DNA of 64,000 nt from Erythrobacteraceae bacterium (GTDB lineage: Bacteria; Pseudomonadota; Alphaproteobacteria; Sphingomonadales; Sphingomonadaceae), in contig JAIXPX010000052.1 of assembly GCA_027486035.1 (NCBI GenBank), positions 58,223 through 122,222 of the forward strand, in the 5' to 3' direction. This document shows positions 28,143 to 37,059 of this stretch, in pieces (the stretch's first letter is position 1; each line of letters opens with the position of its first letter). The notes beneath the pieces were generated by a model. The model made no database searches. It saw only the letters and a list, made by a program, of their open reading frames with translations, and was not told the DNA's origin. A program made the translations under genes and the position numbers.

Positions 28143-29891
28143 TCAGGCCGCCAGATCGATGGGTACGATCTCGCCCGCCAGATAGAGCTTCTTCGCCTTG
28201 GCGCGGCTGAGCTTGCCCGAGCTTGTGCGCGGCAGGGTGCGCGGGGGGACGAGTTCGACGATGCAGCTCATGCCGGTGACTGAACGCACCTTGTCGGCGA
28301 TCTGGTCGCGCAGCTTCACGCGCTCCTCCGGATCGCTGACCTTGCAGTGGACCAGCACCGCGGGGGCTTCCTCGCCGTTCTCGATCTCGATCGCGAAGGC
28401 GGCGATATCGCCGTGGTTGAAGCCGGGGAGCTGCTCCACCGCCCACTCGATATCCTGCGGCCAGTGGTTCTTGCCGTTGATGATGATCATGTCCTTCGCC
28501 CGGCCGACGATGAACAGGTAGCCATTCGCGGTGTAGCCCATGTCGCCGGTATCGAGCCAGACGTTCCCCTCCGCATCGGCGGCGAGACAGTCGCGCGTCG
28601 CTTCCTCGTTGCGGAAGTAGGAGTGCATGACGCTGGGGCCGCGGCACCACACCTTGCCGATCTGGTGGTCGGCCTTGGCGGTGCCGCTTTCGCTGCGGAT
28701 TTCGACCTCCATGTCGGGCAGGGCTTTTCCGCAATTGACGATGGCGCGGTAGCGGGCCGGACGCGACAGGTCGCGCGGCGCGCCCGAGAGGCGCTCCTCC
28801 TCGACCAGCTCGACCCGGATACCCTCGCCCGGCGGCATCACCGTCACCGCCAGCACCGCCTCGGCAAGGCCGTAGGAGGGGGTGAAGGACGAGGCCTTGA
28901 AGCCGGCCGGTGCAAAGGCGTTGACGAAGTTCTGCATCACGTCGGGGCGGATCATGTCCGCGCCGTTGCCCGCAATCCGCCAGCGCGACAGGTCGAAACG
29001 TTCCGCGACGTTCGACTGGCTGGAGATGCGGCGCGCACAGATATCGTAGCCGAAGGTGGGCGAATAGGAGAGCGAGTTGCCCTTGTTGCGGCTGATCATG
29101 TCGAGCCACGCCAGCGGGCGGCGCGCGAAGGCATCGGGCTTGATGTAGTCGGCCGAGACCTGGTTGGCGATCAGCGAGAGAAAGCACCCGACGAGGCCCA
29201 TGTCGTGATACCACGGCAACCAGCTCACGCAGCGGTCATTGGTGCCCAGGTTCATGGTGGTCGAATGGCCGTAGAGATTGTGCAGCAGCGCCCGGTGCGT
29301 GACCGCCACGCCGGTGGGGAAGCGGGTCGAGCCGGAGGAGTATTGCAGATAGCAGATATCGTCCGGCGAAGCCTCGGGCAGGGTGCACCCGGGGGCCTCG
29401 CGCCGGGCGAAATCCTGCCAGCTTTCCGCAGCGCAGCCCTGCCGCGCGGCGGCGGCCGAGGCCATCTCGGCGATTTCCTCGGGGTAGAGCAGCAGCTTGG
29501 GGTCCGAGCTCATGAGCTGGATCGCGAGCTGGTCGATATAGTTGTCCTTGCCGCCGAAGGTGGTCGGCAGCGGCAGCGGCACAGGCCAGGCCCCGGCATA
29601 GACGCAGGCGCAGAACAGCGCGGCGAACTCGGCGCCGGTCTCGGCGATCAGGGCGACGCGGTCTTCCTTCCCGATGCCCGCCGCGACCAGGCGGCGGGCC
29701 ATGACCAGCGCGTCCTCGCGCATCTGGCGATAGGGATAGACGTGCGCCAGCTCGCCGCGCATGTCGTGGAAGTTAAGCCCCTTGAGGCTCTGCGCGGCAT
29801 AGTCGATCGCTTCGTTGAAGGTTGCGAATTGCGCGCGGATTCGCGGCAGGTCGCAATCATTCGGCGTCGGCGTCAGAGCGGCGTCGGTCAT
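28143..29891 (-). CDS. Fatty acyl-AMP ligase / acyl-CoA synthetase
   Basis: I start at the ATG complementary to 29889-29891 (MTDAALTPTPND), giving 582 residues; upstream codons do not look coding. It belongs to the ANL adenylating superfamily. The AMP-binding P-loop is YLQYSSGSTRFPTGVAVTH, the WLPWYHDMGLVG motif is typical of FAALs, DTGDMGYTANGYLFIVGR is motif A7/A8, and a C-terminal RTSSGKLSRAKAKK holds the catalytic Lys. FAALs activate fatty acids as acyl-AMP for transfer to an acyl carrier protein of a polyketide or lipid pathway. No PKS, NRPS or ACP gene is beside it, so it is an orphan here and the acceptor is unknown. Confidence 0.9.
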   Translation of the reverse strand: MTDAALTPTPNDCDLPRIRAQFATFNEAIDYAAQSLKGLNFHDMRGELAHVYPYRQMREDALVMARRLVAAGIGKEDRVALIAETGAEFAALFCACVYAGAWPVPLPLPTTFGGKDNYIDQLAIQLMSSDPKLLLYPEEIAEMASAAAARQGCAAESWQDFARREAPGCTLPEASPDDICYLQYSSGSTRFPTGVAVTHRALLHNLYGHSTTMNLGTNDRCVSWLPWYHDMGLVGCFLSLIANQVSADYIKPDAFARRPLAWLDMISRNKGNSLSYSPTFGYDICARRISSQSNVAERFDLSRWRIAGNGADMIRPDVMQNFVNAFAPAGFKASSFTPSYGLAEAVLAVTVMPPGEGIRVELVEEERLSGAPRDLSRPARYRAIVNCGKALPDMEVEIRSESGTAKADHQIGKVWCRGPSVMHSYFRNEEATRDCLAADAEGNVWLDTGDMGYTANGYLFIVGRAKDMIIINGKNHWPQDIEWAVEQLPGFNHGDIAAFAIEIENGEEAPAVLVHCKVSDPEERVKLRDQIADKVRSVTGMSCIVELVPPRTLPRTSSGKLSRAKAKKLYLAGEIVPIDLAA

Positions 29892-30031
29892 AATGGTCAG
29901 AGATACCCGTAAGTTGCGGCGCGGTTCATGGTGGCTTCCCCTCGCGCTCTGGCATAACCCCGTGTCGCCGGGCAAAGTCCGGCGGTTTCCTGGTTCGCAT
30001 TTGATAAGGAAAGTGGCACGAATAAGGCGAA

Positions 30032-30694
30032 ATGGTTTCAGGTAAAGCGAATTCGTCATCCCCCGGTCGCCATGCCGGAGAGGATCGCACCGGGCAAAGC
30101 CGGGGCGGCAAGCGGGTGAAACCCCCGCTGACCGAGGCCGCCTTGCGCGACCTTGCGCTCCATTACGCGGCCCGTTTCGCCTCGACCGCGGCGCGGCTGG
30201 AAGCCTATCTCGCCCGCAAGATCAGGGAACGCGGGCTGGCCGCGGATGCCGAGGGGCGGGTGATCGCGCCCGACCTGCCTGCGCTCGTCGCCCGGCTGGT
30301 CGCGCTCGGCTATGTCGATGATGATGCCTATGCCCGGACGCGCGCCCGCGACCTCGGCAGCCGCGGCTATGGCGGGCGGCGGGTCGAGGAGAGCCTGCGC
30401 CATGCCGGCGTGGGGGAAGGCCTGCGCCGCCAGCACGCCCCCGGCGAGGCGGCCGGGCGGCGGGCAGCGGCGCTGATGGCGCGCAAACGGCGGCTCGGCC
30501 CGTTCGGTGCACAGCTCGCAGACGGCGATCCCCTCGTGCGGCGCAAGGCTCACGAAAAAGCCGTTGCAGCATTGCTGCGCGCAGGCCACCGGTACGAACA
30601 CGCCCGCTTCATCCTTGCCGCTGGCAGCGTCGCGGATGTCGAGCAATGGGTCGCCGAAGCGGCTGACGAGGAAGGGACCGAAGACCAATGGTAA
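30032..30694 (+). CDS. recX: RecX-family regulatory protein
   Basis: This is a helical, Arg/Ala-rich protein of up to 220 residues. It shows RecX-type triple-helix repeats such as LEAYLARKIRERG, ALGYVDDDAYARTRARDLGSRGYGGRRVEESLR and AAALLRAGHRYEHARFIL. RecX binds RecA and limits filament growth. The start is uncertain. ATG 30032 has an AAGG ahead of it, but the next 75 bases look like one of the dispersed GTCATCCC repeats, so GTG 30116 (192 residues) may be the real start. recA is not adjacent. The last seven bases overlap the DUF192 gene, so the two are coupled. Confidence 0.82.
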   Translation: MVSGKANSSSPGRHAGEDRTGQSRGGKRVKPPLTEAALRDLALHYAARFASTAARLEAYLARKIRERGLAADAEGRVIAPDLPALVARLVALGYVDDDAYARTRARDLGSRGYGGRRVEESLRHAGVGEGLRRQHAPGEAAGRRAAALMARKRRLGPFGAQLADGDPLVRRKAHEKAVAALLRAGHRYEHARFILAAGSVADVEQWVAEAADEEGTEDQW

Positions 30695-31200
30695 GGCACA
30701 TTCTGGCGGCTGCGATGCTGGCACTGGGGCTGGCGGCCTGCTCGGCGGGCGAGAGCGCCACGGCGAGCGCCCAGAGCCCCGCTGCGCCACCGCAGGCGGC
30801 GGCAGTGCACCCGGTGTCGGGTCTGAAGGTGATCGACCTCGTGGTCGAGCGCGGCGGCAAGCGCATCCCTTTCAAGGTCGAGCTTGCCGACACGCCCGAA
30901 GCCCAGGCGCGCGGCCTCATGTTCCGCGATGCCCTCGGCGATTTCGAGGGGATGATCTTCCCCTCCGACACGCCCGAGCCGCGAAGCTTCTGGATGAAGA
31001 ACACGCCGCTTTCGCTCGACATCATCTTCATCGGGGCCGACGGACGGATCATCAACATCGCGGCCAACACCGAGCCCTATTCGCTCGCGTCGGTGACCTC
31101 GAAGGGCCCCGCGGGCGCTGTGCTCGAACTGCGCGCCGGGAGAGCAGCGGCGCTCGGGATCGTGCCGGGGGACCGGGTTAGCTACACTCTTTCGGAGTAG
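30688..31200 (+). CDS. DUF192 lipoprotein
   Basis: The 170-residue protein starts at ATG 30688, overlapping recX. An N-terminal lipoprotein signal (LALGLAACSAG) is followed by a low-complexity linker and a DUF192 domain from about residue 45. The domain signature RGLMFRDALGDFEGMIFPSDTPEPRSFWMKNT is clear, as is VLELRAGRAAALGIVPGD at the end. DUF192 proteins are small beta-barrel-like periplasmic or extracellular proteins of unknown activity, common in archaea and proteobacteria. The lipobox Cys suggests membrane anchoring. Confidence 0.9.
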   Translation: MVRHILAAAMLALGLAACSAGESATASAQSPAAPPQAAAVHPVSGLKVIDLVVERGGKRIPFKVELADTPEAQARGLMFRDALGDFEGMIFPSDTPEPRSFWMKNTPLSLDIIFIGADGRIINIAANTEPYSLASVTSKGPAGAVLELRAGRAAALGIVPGDRVSYTLSE

Positions 31201-31209
31201 CGGTACGCC

Positions 31210-31752
31210 ATGATCGCCCATGTCGTCGCTGTCGCGCGGGATGCGGGCCATCATTTCTCAAAGGCGCTGGTGCCAGCGATCGAGATCGTAGCCGGTCTCG
31301 GCGTAGCGGGCGATGCGCACAGCGGGGAAACGGTCAAGCACCGCTCGCGAGTTAGGGTCGATCCCACGCAGCCCAATCTGCGGCAGGTGCATCTGATCCA
31401 CGCTGAACTGTTCGACGAGGTCGGCGCAAAGGGTTTCAGCGTGCAGCCCGGCGATCTGGGCGAGAACATCACGACCCGCGGAGTCGACCTGCTTGGCCTG
31501 CCGCGCGGCGCGGTGCTGCGGATCGGCGAAACGGTGCGCCTTCAAGTCACGGGTCTGCGCAACCCCTGCGCCCAGATCGAGAGCTTCCAGCGCGGGCTGC
31601 TTGCAGCGGTGCTCGAAAAGCGCAGCGACGGGACGCTGATCCGCAAGTCGGGCATCATGACCATCGCGCTGGCGAGCGGTGCGGTGCGCGCGGGCGATGG
31701 AATAGCGGTCGACCTGCCAGCGCCGCCCTTCCTGCCGCTCGAGCGGGTCTGA
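31210..31752 (+). CDS. MOSC domain-containing protein
   Basis: The 180-residue protein is a stand-alone MOSC domain (molybdenum cofactor sulfurase C-terminal). Family marks are VGDAHSGETVKHRSR-like near residue 35 (here GVAGDAHSGETVKHRS), the RQVHLIHAELFDE strand, FSVQPGDLGENITTRGVDL, and the key Cys in TGLRNPCAQIESFQRGLL. MOSC proteins handle activated sulfur or metal-sulfur groups and include YiiM-type hydroxylaminopurine reductases. A link with the molybdenum hydroxylase at the window start is possible but not shown by position. It starts nine bases after the DUF192 stop. Confidence 0.9.
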   Translation: MIAHVVAVARDAGHHFSKALVPAIEIVAGLGVAGDAHSGETVKHRSRVRVDPTQPNLRQVHLIHAELFDEVGAKGFSVQPGDLGENITTRGVDLLGLPRGAVLRIGETVRLQVTGLRNPCAQIESFQRGLLAAVLEKRSDGTLIRKSGIMTIALASGAVRAGDGIAVDLPAPPFLPLERV

Positions 31753-31822
31753 TCGGGAATCGGTGCCCGGTGGTAATCTTCCGCCTTGGCGCTCTGCGCC
31801 AATTCCGCTAGGCGCGAGGGTT

Positions 31823-32251
31823 ATGGGTATCCTCGCGAAAATCTTCACCTGGTGGGACGGCGCCACCATCGGCACGCTTCTGTGGGCAGGCCGCGCCAAG
31901 GGCGAACACGTCGGCACCGATGCGGCAGGCAACAAGTATTACCGCCAGCGGCCCAAGGCCCTCGCCGCCAATGACGGCTCCTACACCAGCCGCGAGAAGC
32001 GCTGGGTGATTTACGCCGGCGCCAATGATGCCAGCCGCGTGCCGGCCGAATGGCACGGCTGGCTCCACGGCACTTATGACGACGTGCCCGAAAGCCACCT
32101 GCCCCCGGCCAAGATCTGGGAGGTCGACTACACCCCCAACGCCACCGGCACGGCTGCCGCCTATCGCCCCAAAGGCGCGCTCGAACGCGGCGGTGTGCGC
32201 GCCCGGGCGGTCGGCGACTACGAGGCATGGACCCCCGGCGGCGCCGAGTAG
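31823..32251 (+). CDS. NADH:ubiquinone oxidoreductase subunit NDUFA12 homolog
   Basis: The 142-residue protein starts at ATG 31823. It contains the NDUFA12/B17.2 signature RWVIYAGANDASRVPAEWHG directly followed by WLHGTYDDVPE, after an N-terminal FTWWDGATIGTLLW. In alphaproteobacteria this supernumerary complex I subunit sits at the base of the Q module. It is shared with mitochondria, which supports the lineage call. The other complex I genes are not here, as is common for this subunit. The DUF2155 gene begins seven bases later, so the two are probably co-transcribed. Confidence 0.92.
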   Translation: MGILAKIFTWWDGATIGTLLWAGRAKGEHVGTDAAGNKYYRQRPKALAANDGSYTSREKRWVIYAGANDASRVPAEWHGWLHGTYDDVPESHLPPAKIWEVDYTPNATGTAAAYRPKGALERGGVRARAVGDYEAWTPGGAE

Positions 32252-32258
32252 AAGCGCG

Positions 32259-32879
32259 GTGAGGGCGCTTGTCCGTCTCCTGCGGTTAGCGCTCGTCCCG
32301 ACGCTGGCCCTGACGCTTGCGGGTTGCGACTATTTCGCGCCCGAACGGCAGGGCGCCGTTCAGGTGCCGCTCGACGGGGAGAGCCCCGCCGCCGCCCCTG
32401 CCGGCGTGACCACGGCTGCGCCCGGCAAGAGCTACGGCGCGACTCCGATGAACGAGCGGGTCGCGGTGATCGGCCTGCTCAACAAGCGCAACAATGTCTC
32501 GCAAGAGATCCGCCTGAAGCCCGGCGAGGCCCGCGCCATCGGGCCGGTGATCGTGCGTGTCTCCGCCTGCGAGCGCACCGCGCCCTGGGAAATGCCGCAG
32601 CAGACCGGCGCCTTCGTGCAGGTCGACATCCGCGGACGCGGCCAGCAGAACCACGCGCGGGTCTTCTCGGGCTGGATGTTCCTCGAAAGCCCGAGCCTCA
32701 ATGTCGTCGAGCACCCCGTCTATGACGTCTGGGTCAAGGACTGCGTGATGCGCTTCCCCGGCGAGGAGGGCCCGGCCTCGCCCGAGGCCGACCCGAGCCC
32801 TGCGGCATCGGCCAGCCCGGCACCCGAAGCGACGCCTGCCGCCGCGCCCGCCCCGGCCGCGACTCCGCCTGCCGCATAG
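32259..32879 (+). CDS. DUF2155 domain lipoprotein
   Basis: The start GTG 32259 gives a 206-residue protein with a lipoprotein signal (LALVPTLALTLAGC). The DUF2155 domain at about 60-165 includes ITVRVSACE-like VIVRVSACERTAPWEMPQQ, AFVQVDI and FSGWMFLESPSLNVVEHPVYDVWVKDC, with the conserved Cys pair. The family is restricted to alphaproteobacteria, usually beside the NDUFA12 gene and aat as here, and its role is unknown. The Ala/Pro-rich C-terminal tail (about residues 168-206) is encoded antisense to the end of aat over 160 bp. Confidence 0.88.
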   Translation: MRALVRLLRLALVPTLALTLAGCDYFAPERQGAVQVPLDGESPAAAPAGVTTAAPGKSYGATPMNERVAVIGLLNKRNNVSQEIRLKPGEARAIGPVIVRVSACERTAPWEMPQQTGAFVQVDIRGRGQQNHARVFSGWMFLESPSLNVVEHPVYDVWVKDCVMRFPGEEGPASPEADPSPAASASPAPEATPAAAPAPAATPPAA

Positions 32880-33532
32880 CCTTCGGCGAACCACCGCCAC
32901 GCCATGCCGAGGCTCGCCTGCGGCTGGCCGCCCGCCCGCTCGACCAGCTTGCGGTAATCGGCCTGCGCCAGCTCGACCGCGCCCATCGAGCGCAGATGCC
33001 CGGTCATGAACTGGCAGTCGAGCAGAGCGAATCCGGCGCGGCGCATCAGCGCCACCAGCCAGGCCAGCGCGACCTTGCTTGCGTCGGGCACCCGGCTGAA
33101 CATCGATTCGCCGCAGAACACCCGGTCGAAGGACACGCCGTAGAGCCCGCCGGCCAGCTCCGGCGCGCCGCCCTCTTCGCCCGGCAGCCAGCATTCGACC
33201 GAATGGGCGTGCCCGGCGCGGTGGAGATTGAGGTAGCTCTGCACGATCCGCTCGCTGATCCACGTCTCGGGATGCTCGGGACGCGGCTCGGCGCAGGCGC
33301 GGATCACCGCCTCGAAGGCCTGGTCGACGGTCACGGTGAAGCGGTCGGCGCGCAGCACCTTCCGCAAGCTCTTCGAGAGGTGCAGCCCCTCGAGCGGAAT
33401 GATCGCCCGCTCGCGCGGTTCGACCCAGAACACCTCGGGATCGTCGCGCCGGTCGGCCATCGGAAAGATGCCGCTGCGATAGGCGAGCAGCAGGGTCTCG
33501 ACCGGGACCGGAGGGCGGGAGGGCGCGTGCAT
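32720..33532 (-). CDS. aat: Leucyl/phenylalanyl-tRNA-protein transferase
   Basis: I start at the ATG complementary to 33530-33532, giving 270 residues. Family motifs are LLAYRSGIFPMADRRDDPEVFWVEPRERAII at the start, HSVECWL, and LYGVSFDRVFCGESMFSRVPDASK in the middle. A catalytic-domain LLDCQFMTGHLRSMGAVEL stretch follows. The enzyme adds Leu or Phe to N-terminal Lys/Arg of proteins in the N-degron pathway. The conserved part ends near residue 220. The remaining ~50 residues are a Gly/Ala tail that is antisense to the DUF2155 gene and probably has no structural need. Confidence 0.95.
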   Translation of the reverse strand: MHAPSRPPVPVETLLLAYRSGIFPMADRRDDPEVFWVEPRERAIIPLEGLHLSKSLRKVLRADRFTVTVDQAFEAVIRACAEPRPEHPETWISERIVQSYLNLHRAGHAHSVECWLPGEEGGAPELAGGLYGVSFDRVFCGESMFSRVPDASKVALAWLVALMRRAGFALLDCQFMTGHLRSMGAVELAQADYRKLVERAGGQPQASLGMAWRWFAEGYAAGGVAAGAGAAAGVASGAGLADAAGLGSASGEAGPSSPGKRITQSLTQTS

Positions 33533-33625
33533 CGCAGCTCCCCTACTACAGGCGCACGGGCGGCGAGGTAAAGTGGATTGCCTATGCCGGATGCCTTCGT
33601 TAAAGGGCGCCCCTGCCGCGAGTGC

Positions 33626-33701
33626 AGGGGTGTAGCTCAGCTGGTAGAGCATCGGTCTCCAAAACCGAGGGCCACGGGTTCGAATCCTGTCACCCCTGCC
33701 A
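33626..33701 (+). tRNA. tRNA-Trp (anticodon CCA)
   Basis: A 76-nt cloverleaf with encoded CCA. The acceptor AGGGGTG pairs with CACCCCT, and the discriminator is G. The anticodon stem TCGGT/ACCGA encloses CTCCAAA, anticodon CCA. It precedes secE-nusG, the usual neighbourhood of tRNA-Trp. Confidence 0.97.
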
Positions 33702-33712
33702 TTCCTGTTTTT

Positions 33713-33734
33713 CGAAGCGGCCTCCGCCGCTTCG
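33713..33734 (+). other. Hairpin directly after tRNA-Trp
   Basis: CGAAGCGG (33713-33720) pairs perfectly with CCGCTTCG (33727-33734) around CCTCCG, eleven bases after the CCA end. It matches the position and flanks of the hairpin after tRNA-Lys, with stem changes that keep pairing. Confidence 0.6.
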
Positions 33735-33960
33735 TCCTCCCGGCAGATCCCTCGTTCCGCTGCGCTACACACGCTGCCCCTGCTCCTTGCGCGAGTCACC
33801 TTGCAATCGCCTGTCCGCCCGCGTAAGGGCCTTGGCGTCTTTTCCGACATCGGTGAAAATCTCCAGCCCCTCCGGCGACCTTGTCCCGGGCGGCGCGGAG
33901 CCCTACCTGAAAGCCGACCGGACGAGACGTGAAGGCATTACGCGAAGGATTGAGGCTCAC

Positions 33961-34203
33961 ATGGCCGACAAGATGATCGCTCCCAAGGATGGGGCCGAAG
34001 AAAAGAAGCGCAGGACCTCGCCGGGCGAGTTCTTCAACCAGGTCAAGGCCGAGTCGAACAAGATCGTCTGGCCGACCCGCGAGGAGACCGTGCGCACCGC
34101 GATCTTCGTCTTCATCTTCATGCTGATTCTCTCGGCCTTCTTCCTCGGCATCGACAGCCTGTTCGGCGCGGTCGTGAAGGCGCTGATCGGCCTGCTCCAG
34201 TAA
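33961..34203 (+). CDS. secE: Preprotein translocase subunit SecE
   Basis: The 80-residue protein starts at ATG 33961. It has a charged N-terminal part and the SecE hallmark SPGEFFNQVKAESNKIVWPTREETVRT, followed by a single membrane helix (TAIFVFIFMLILSAFFLGIDSLFG). It is the short one-helix form normal outside enterobacteria. SecE clamps SecY in the SecYEG translocon. It sits 53 bp before nusG and 259 bp after tRNA-Trp, the conserved order. Confidence 0.95.
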   Translation: MADKMIAPKDGAEEKKRRTSPGEFFNQVKAESNKIVWPTREETVRTAIFVFIFMLILSAFFLGIDSLFGAVVKALIGLLQ

Positions 34204-34256
34204 GGCGCAGCGCCCTTCCGCCTCTGCCCGTCAGACCCCATTTTCAAGGATCCCCC

Positions 34257-34793
34257 ATGGCTCGCTGGTACATCATCCACGCTTACTCCGGTTTCGAGAA
34301 CAAGGTGCGCGACGCGATCATCGCCGAAGCCGAGCGCCTCGGCCTTTCCGAAGGCGTCGAGGAAGTGCAGGTGCCGACCGAGACCGTCACCGAAGTGAAG
34401 CGCGGCAAGAAGGTGCAGGTCGAACGCAAGTTCATGCCCGGCTACGTGCTCGCCAAGCTGAACATGACCGACGATATCTACCACCTCGTCAAGAACACCC
34501 CCAAGGTGACCGGCTTCCTCGGCTCGGGCAACAAGCCGCAGCCGATCTCCGAGAAGGAAGCCTCGCGCTATTTCGGCGGTGTCGCCGAGGCCCAGGCCGC
34601 GCCCAAGCGCGACATCAGCGTCGATTACGAGATCGGGGATTCGGTCAAGGTCAACGCCGGACCCTTCGCGAGCTTCAACGGGATCGTGGAAGAGCTCGAT
34701 TTCGACAAGCAGAAGGTCAAGGTCTCGGTCTCGATCTTCGGCCGCGCCACCCCGGTGGAACTGGGCTTCGAGGAAGTCGAACTGGTGAAGTGA
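34257..34793 (+). CDS. nusG: Transcription termination/antitermination protein NusG
   Basis: The 178-residue NusG begins MARWYIIHAYSGFENKVRDAI. It has the NGN domain (about 1-120, with FMPGYVLAKLNMTDDIYHLVKNTPKVTGFLG) and a C-terminal KOW domain (GDSVKVNAGPFASFNGIVEELD). It binds RNA polymerase and couples transcription with Rho or ribosomes. In most bacteria rplK and rplA follow at once. Here they lie 4.3 kb further on, behind a chemoreceptor and a porin. Confidence 0.97.
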   Translation: MARWYIIHAYSGFENKVRDAIIAEAERLGLSEGVEEVQVPTETVTEVKRGKKVQVERKFMPGYVLAKLNMTDDIYHLVKNTPKVTGFLGSGNKPQPISEKEASRYFGGVAEAQAAPKRDISVDYEIGDSVKVNAGPFASFNGIVEELDFDKQKVKVSVSIFGRATPVELGFEEVELVK

Positions 34794-34815
34794 TGTTGTT
34801 TGGGGTGAGGCTTCG

Positions 34816-35016
34816 TTGAAGACCCGCCCCGGCATCTGCCAGAAGAAGCGCCGCTTCGCCACGCGCGAGGCGGCCGAGGCGGTCGCGGTTGCAGCCGACA
34901 CACCCTTGCGCGCCTACAAATGCGCGCTGTGCAAGGCGTTCCACCTCACCAGCCGGACCAAGGGCCTGCGCGTGCCGCGCGGCGTGGATGGCGACGCGGC
35001 CAGCGACAGGGCGTAG
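34816..35016 (+). CDS. Small zinc-ribbon-like hypothetical protein
   Basis: The 66-residue protein is read from TTG 34816, 22 bases after nusG. The sequence has a basic N-terminal helix, an AAEAVAVAADTPLRAYKC segment and C36-x-x-C39 followed by KAFHLTSR, which resembles a half zinc ribbon. Similar Cys-x-x-Cys small proteins of the YxCxxCxxxHxxxR type occur in many bacteria and phages without known function. The start codon is weak, but the residue pattern and codon bias look real. The next 241 bases up to the chemoreceptor stop codon hold no gene I can support. Confidence 0.6.
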   Translation: MKTRPGICQKKRRFATREAAEAVAVAADTPLRAYKCALCKAFHLTSRTKGLRVPRGVDGDAASDRA

Positions 35017-35257
35017 CCCTGCGGCGGGCCGCGCAATCGCGCGCGCGATGTCCGATCTCGGGCGAGGGACGAGGCGGCATTGCGGATTTGCGAGCGAGCG
35101 GTCTGTTAGCCGCAGCCAGGCACAGAAGGGCCCCGGCCACGGTCGGCATCGGTGTTCTCGCATAGGTCGCGGCAGGCTGGCTTGCGCGACTGACCCGAAA
35201 CCGGGCGCCCATCTCGCTGAGCGGCTCTGCCTCGGAAGACATTCGGGCGTTAGCGGT

Positions 35258-37027
35258 TCAGGCTGCTTCACGATCCAGGACGTGACGGCTGGCGAAACGC
35301 GGATCTGCCAGCCCAAGCGGTTGCCCGGCTCCTGTCGGCCCGTGGAGCGTAAAGGCTGCCACGAGCTGTCGCAGCTCGGCCGATTGTTGAGCGAGACTGC
35401 TGGCGGCAGCCGTTGCTTGTTCCACCATTGCCGCGTTCTGCTGGGTCATCCGCCCCATGTCGGTCGATGCCAGGCTGACCTGTTGGAGATTGTCTGCCTG
35501 CCCCTGTGATCGTTCGGCAATGGTGCGGACGTGCGTGTCGATGCGGCTGAATTGCTCCATGATCCGGGCGAAGGACTGACCGGTCTGCCCGACCAGCGCC
35601 ACACCCCGGCTGACCTGTTCGGTGCTGGCGTTTATCAGGGCGGCAATCTCGTTGGCTGCATCGGCGCTGCGCTGGGCGAGCGCACGCACTTCATTGGCGA
35701 CCACGGCAAATCCCTTGCCCGATTCACCCGCACGCGCGGCTTCGACGCCGGCGTTCAATGCCAGCAGGTTGGTCTGGAAGGCGATGCCTTCGATCAGGGT
35801 GATGATATTGCCCACTTCCTGCGATGACTGCTCGACCGAAGCCATGGTGTCGACAGCCTGTCGGACGATCTCGTCACCCGCTGCGACTTGGCTATTGGCC
35901 TCGGCGATCACGGACTGGACCTCCTTGGCGCTGGCCGCCGTGTTCTGGACATTGCCCACCACGTCGCCGAGCGCGGCGCTCGTCTGTTCGACCCGTGCCG
36001 CCTGCAATTCGTTGCGCTTGGCAAGATCGTTCGACGCGCCGTGGATCTCCTGCGCACCAACCGAGACGGTTTCGGCGGCACCAGCGACCTGCAGCATCAC
36101 CGAGCTGAGTTCGGCCGCCGTGCGGTTGAAGTTTGAGCGGAGGATCTCGTATTCGGGCGCAAATGGCGTGTCGATGCGCTTGGATAGATCACGCGCGGCG
36201 AGTGCCTGCAATCCGCCGCCAAGCTGGTCAACCACGATTGCCTGCTGACGGTCGGCGGCCTGCTTGGCGATCGCGGCTGTCCGGAAGAGTTCGGCAGCGC
36301 GAGCGATCTCGCCGATCTCGTCCGTGACCTCCACGTCGGACACCGGGCTTGCATAATCGCCAGCCCCCAGCGCCTTGAGCCGTTCGGCGAGCCTGTCGAG
36401 CCTGAGAATGACTGTTTTCTGCATCAAACGGACCGTCGCGCCCAGCACGGTGAAGGACAGCAACGCCAGGCCGATCATCAACCACAGGCTGCTCGACTGC
36501 GCGGCGGCGTGGCGCTCTGCCAGCAGGTCCTCAAAAGAGAGGCCGATCTTCTCCATCGAGCCCTCAAGCTGATCGAAGCTGGCATTGAATTCGGGGAAGA
36601 GTTGCACCGCATTGGATCGCCCGCTGGCGGCGGCATCGACCATCTTGCGCGCGGTCGAGAGGTAAAGCTCGACATCGCGATTGGTTGCCTCAAGCTGCTG
36701 ATGTAGTTGCGGGTCAACCGCAAGCTTGCGGTTCTCGGCCATGATCTGACGGTAGTTCGTCGCATATTCGTCAAGGTCGTCGCTAGCCTGGCGCACCTGG
36801 GCCGGGCTTTCGATTGCGGCACCGTAAAGCGCAGCAAAAACTGCACCTCGCGCTGCATCGTGCATCATATCGCCTACCATGTGGTTGCGCAGCATGGCGA
36901 CGATCACCTCGTTCTCGCGATCGCTCCGGGTGCGCTGGTTATCGCTCCAGACAGCGGAAAGCGTCTGCACCAGAGTGAGGCCAATAAGGACCGACCCGAT
37001 CAGGATCGCACGTTGCTTGATGGTCAT
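35258..37027 (-). CDS. Methyl-accepting chemotaxis protein
   Basis: The start ATG complementary to 37025-37027 gives 589 residues. A first membrane helix ([20 protein letters not shown]) is followed by a periplasmic four-helix-type sensor (about 25-185). A second helix ([19 protein letters not shown]) follows, then HAMP ([20 protein letters not shown]) and a second HAMP-like repeat. The cytoplasmic signalling coiled coil has the conserved tip [20 protein letters not shown]. There is no C-terminal CheR/CheB-binding pentapeptide. No che genes or flagellar genes are in the window, so it is an orphan receptor. Its codon use is less GC-biased than the ribosomal genes on either side. Confidence 0.94.
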   Translation of the reverse strand: MTIKQRAILIGSVLIGLTLVQTLSAVWSDNQRTRSDRENEVIVAMLRNHMVGDMMHDAARGAVFAALYGAAIESPAQVRQASDDLDEYATNYRQIMAENRKLAVDPQLHQQLEATNRDVELYLSTARKMVDAAASGRSNAVQLFPEFNASFDQLEGSMEKIGLSFEDLLAERHAAAQSSSLWLMIGLALLSFTVLGATVRLMQKTVILRLDRLAERLKALGAGDYASPVSDVEVTDEIGEIARAAELFRTAAIAKQAADRQQAIVVDQLGGGLQALAARDLSKRIDTPFAPEYEILRSNFNRTAAELSSVMLQVAGAAETVSVGAQEIHGASNDLAKRNELQAARVEQTSAALGDVVGNVQNTAASAKEVQSVIAEANSQVAAGDEIVRQAVDTMASVEQSSQEVGNIITLIEGIAFQTNLLALNAGVEAARAGESGKGFAVVANEVRALAQRSADAANEIAALINASTEQVSRGVALVGQTGQSFARIMEQFSRIDTHVRTIAERSQGQADNLQQVSLASTDMGRMTQQNAAMVEQATAAASSLAQQSAELRQLVAAFTLHGPTGAGQPLGLADPRFASRHVLDREAA

Positions 37028-37059
37028 AGACGAAAGGATCCTTGGGGGCGATTGCAGGG

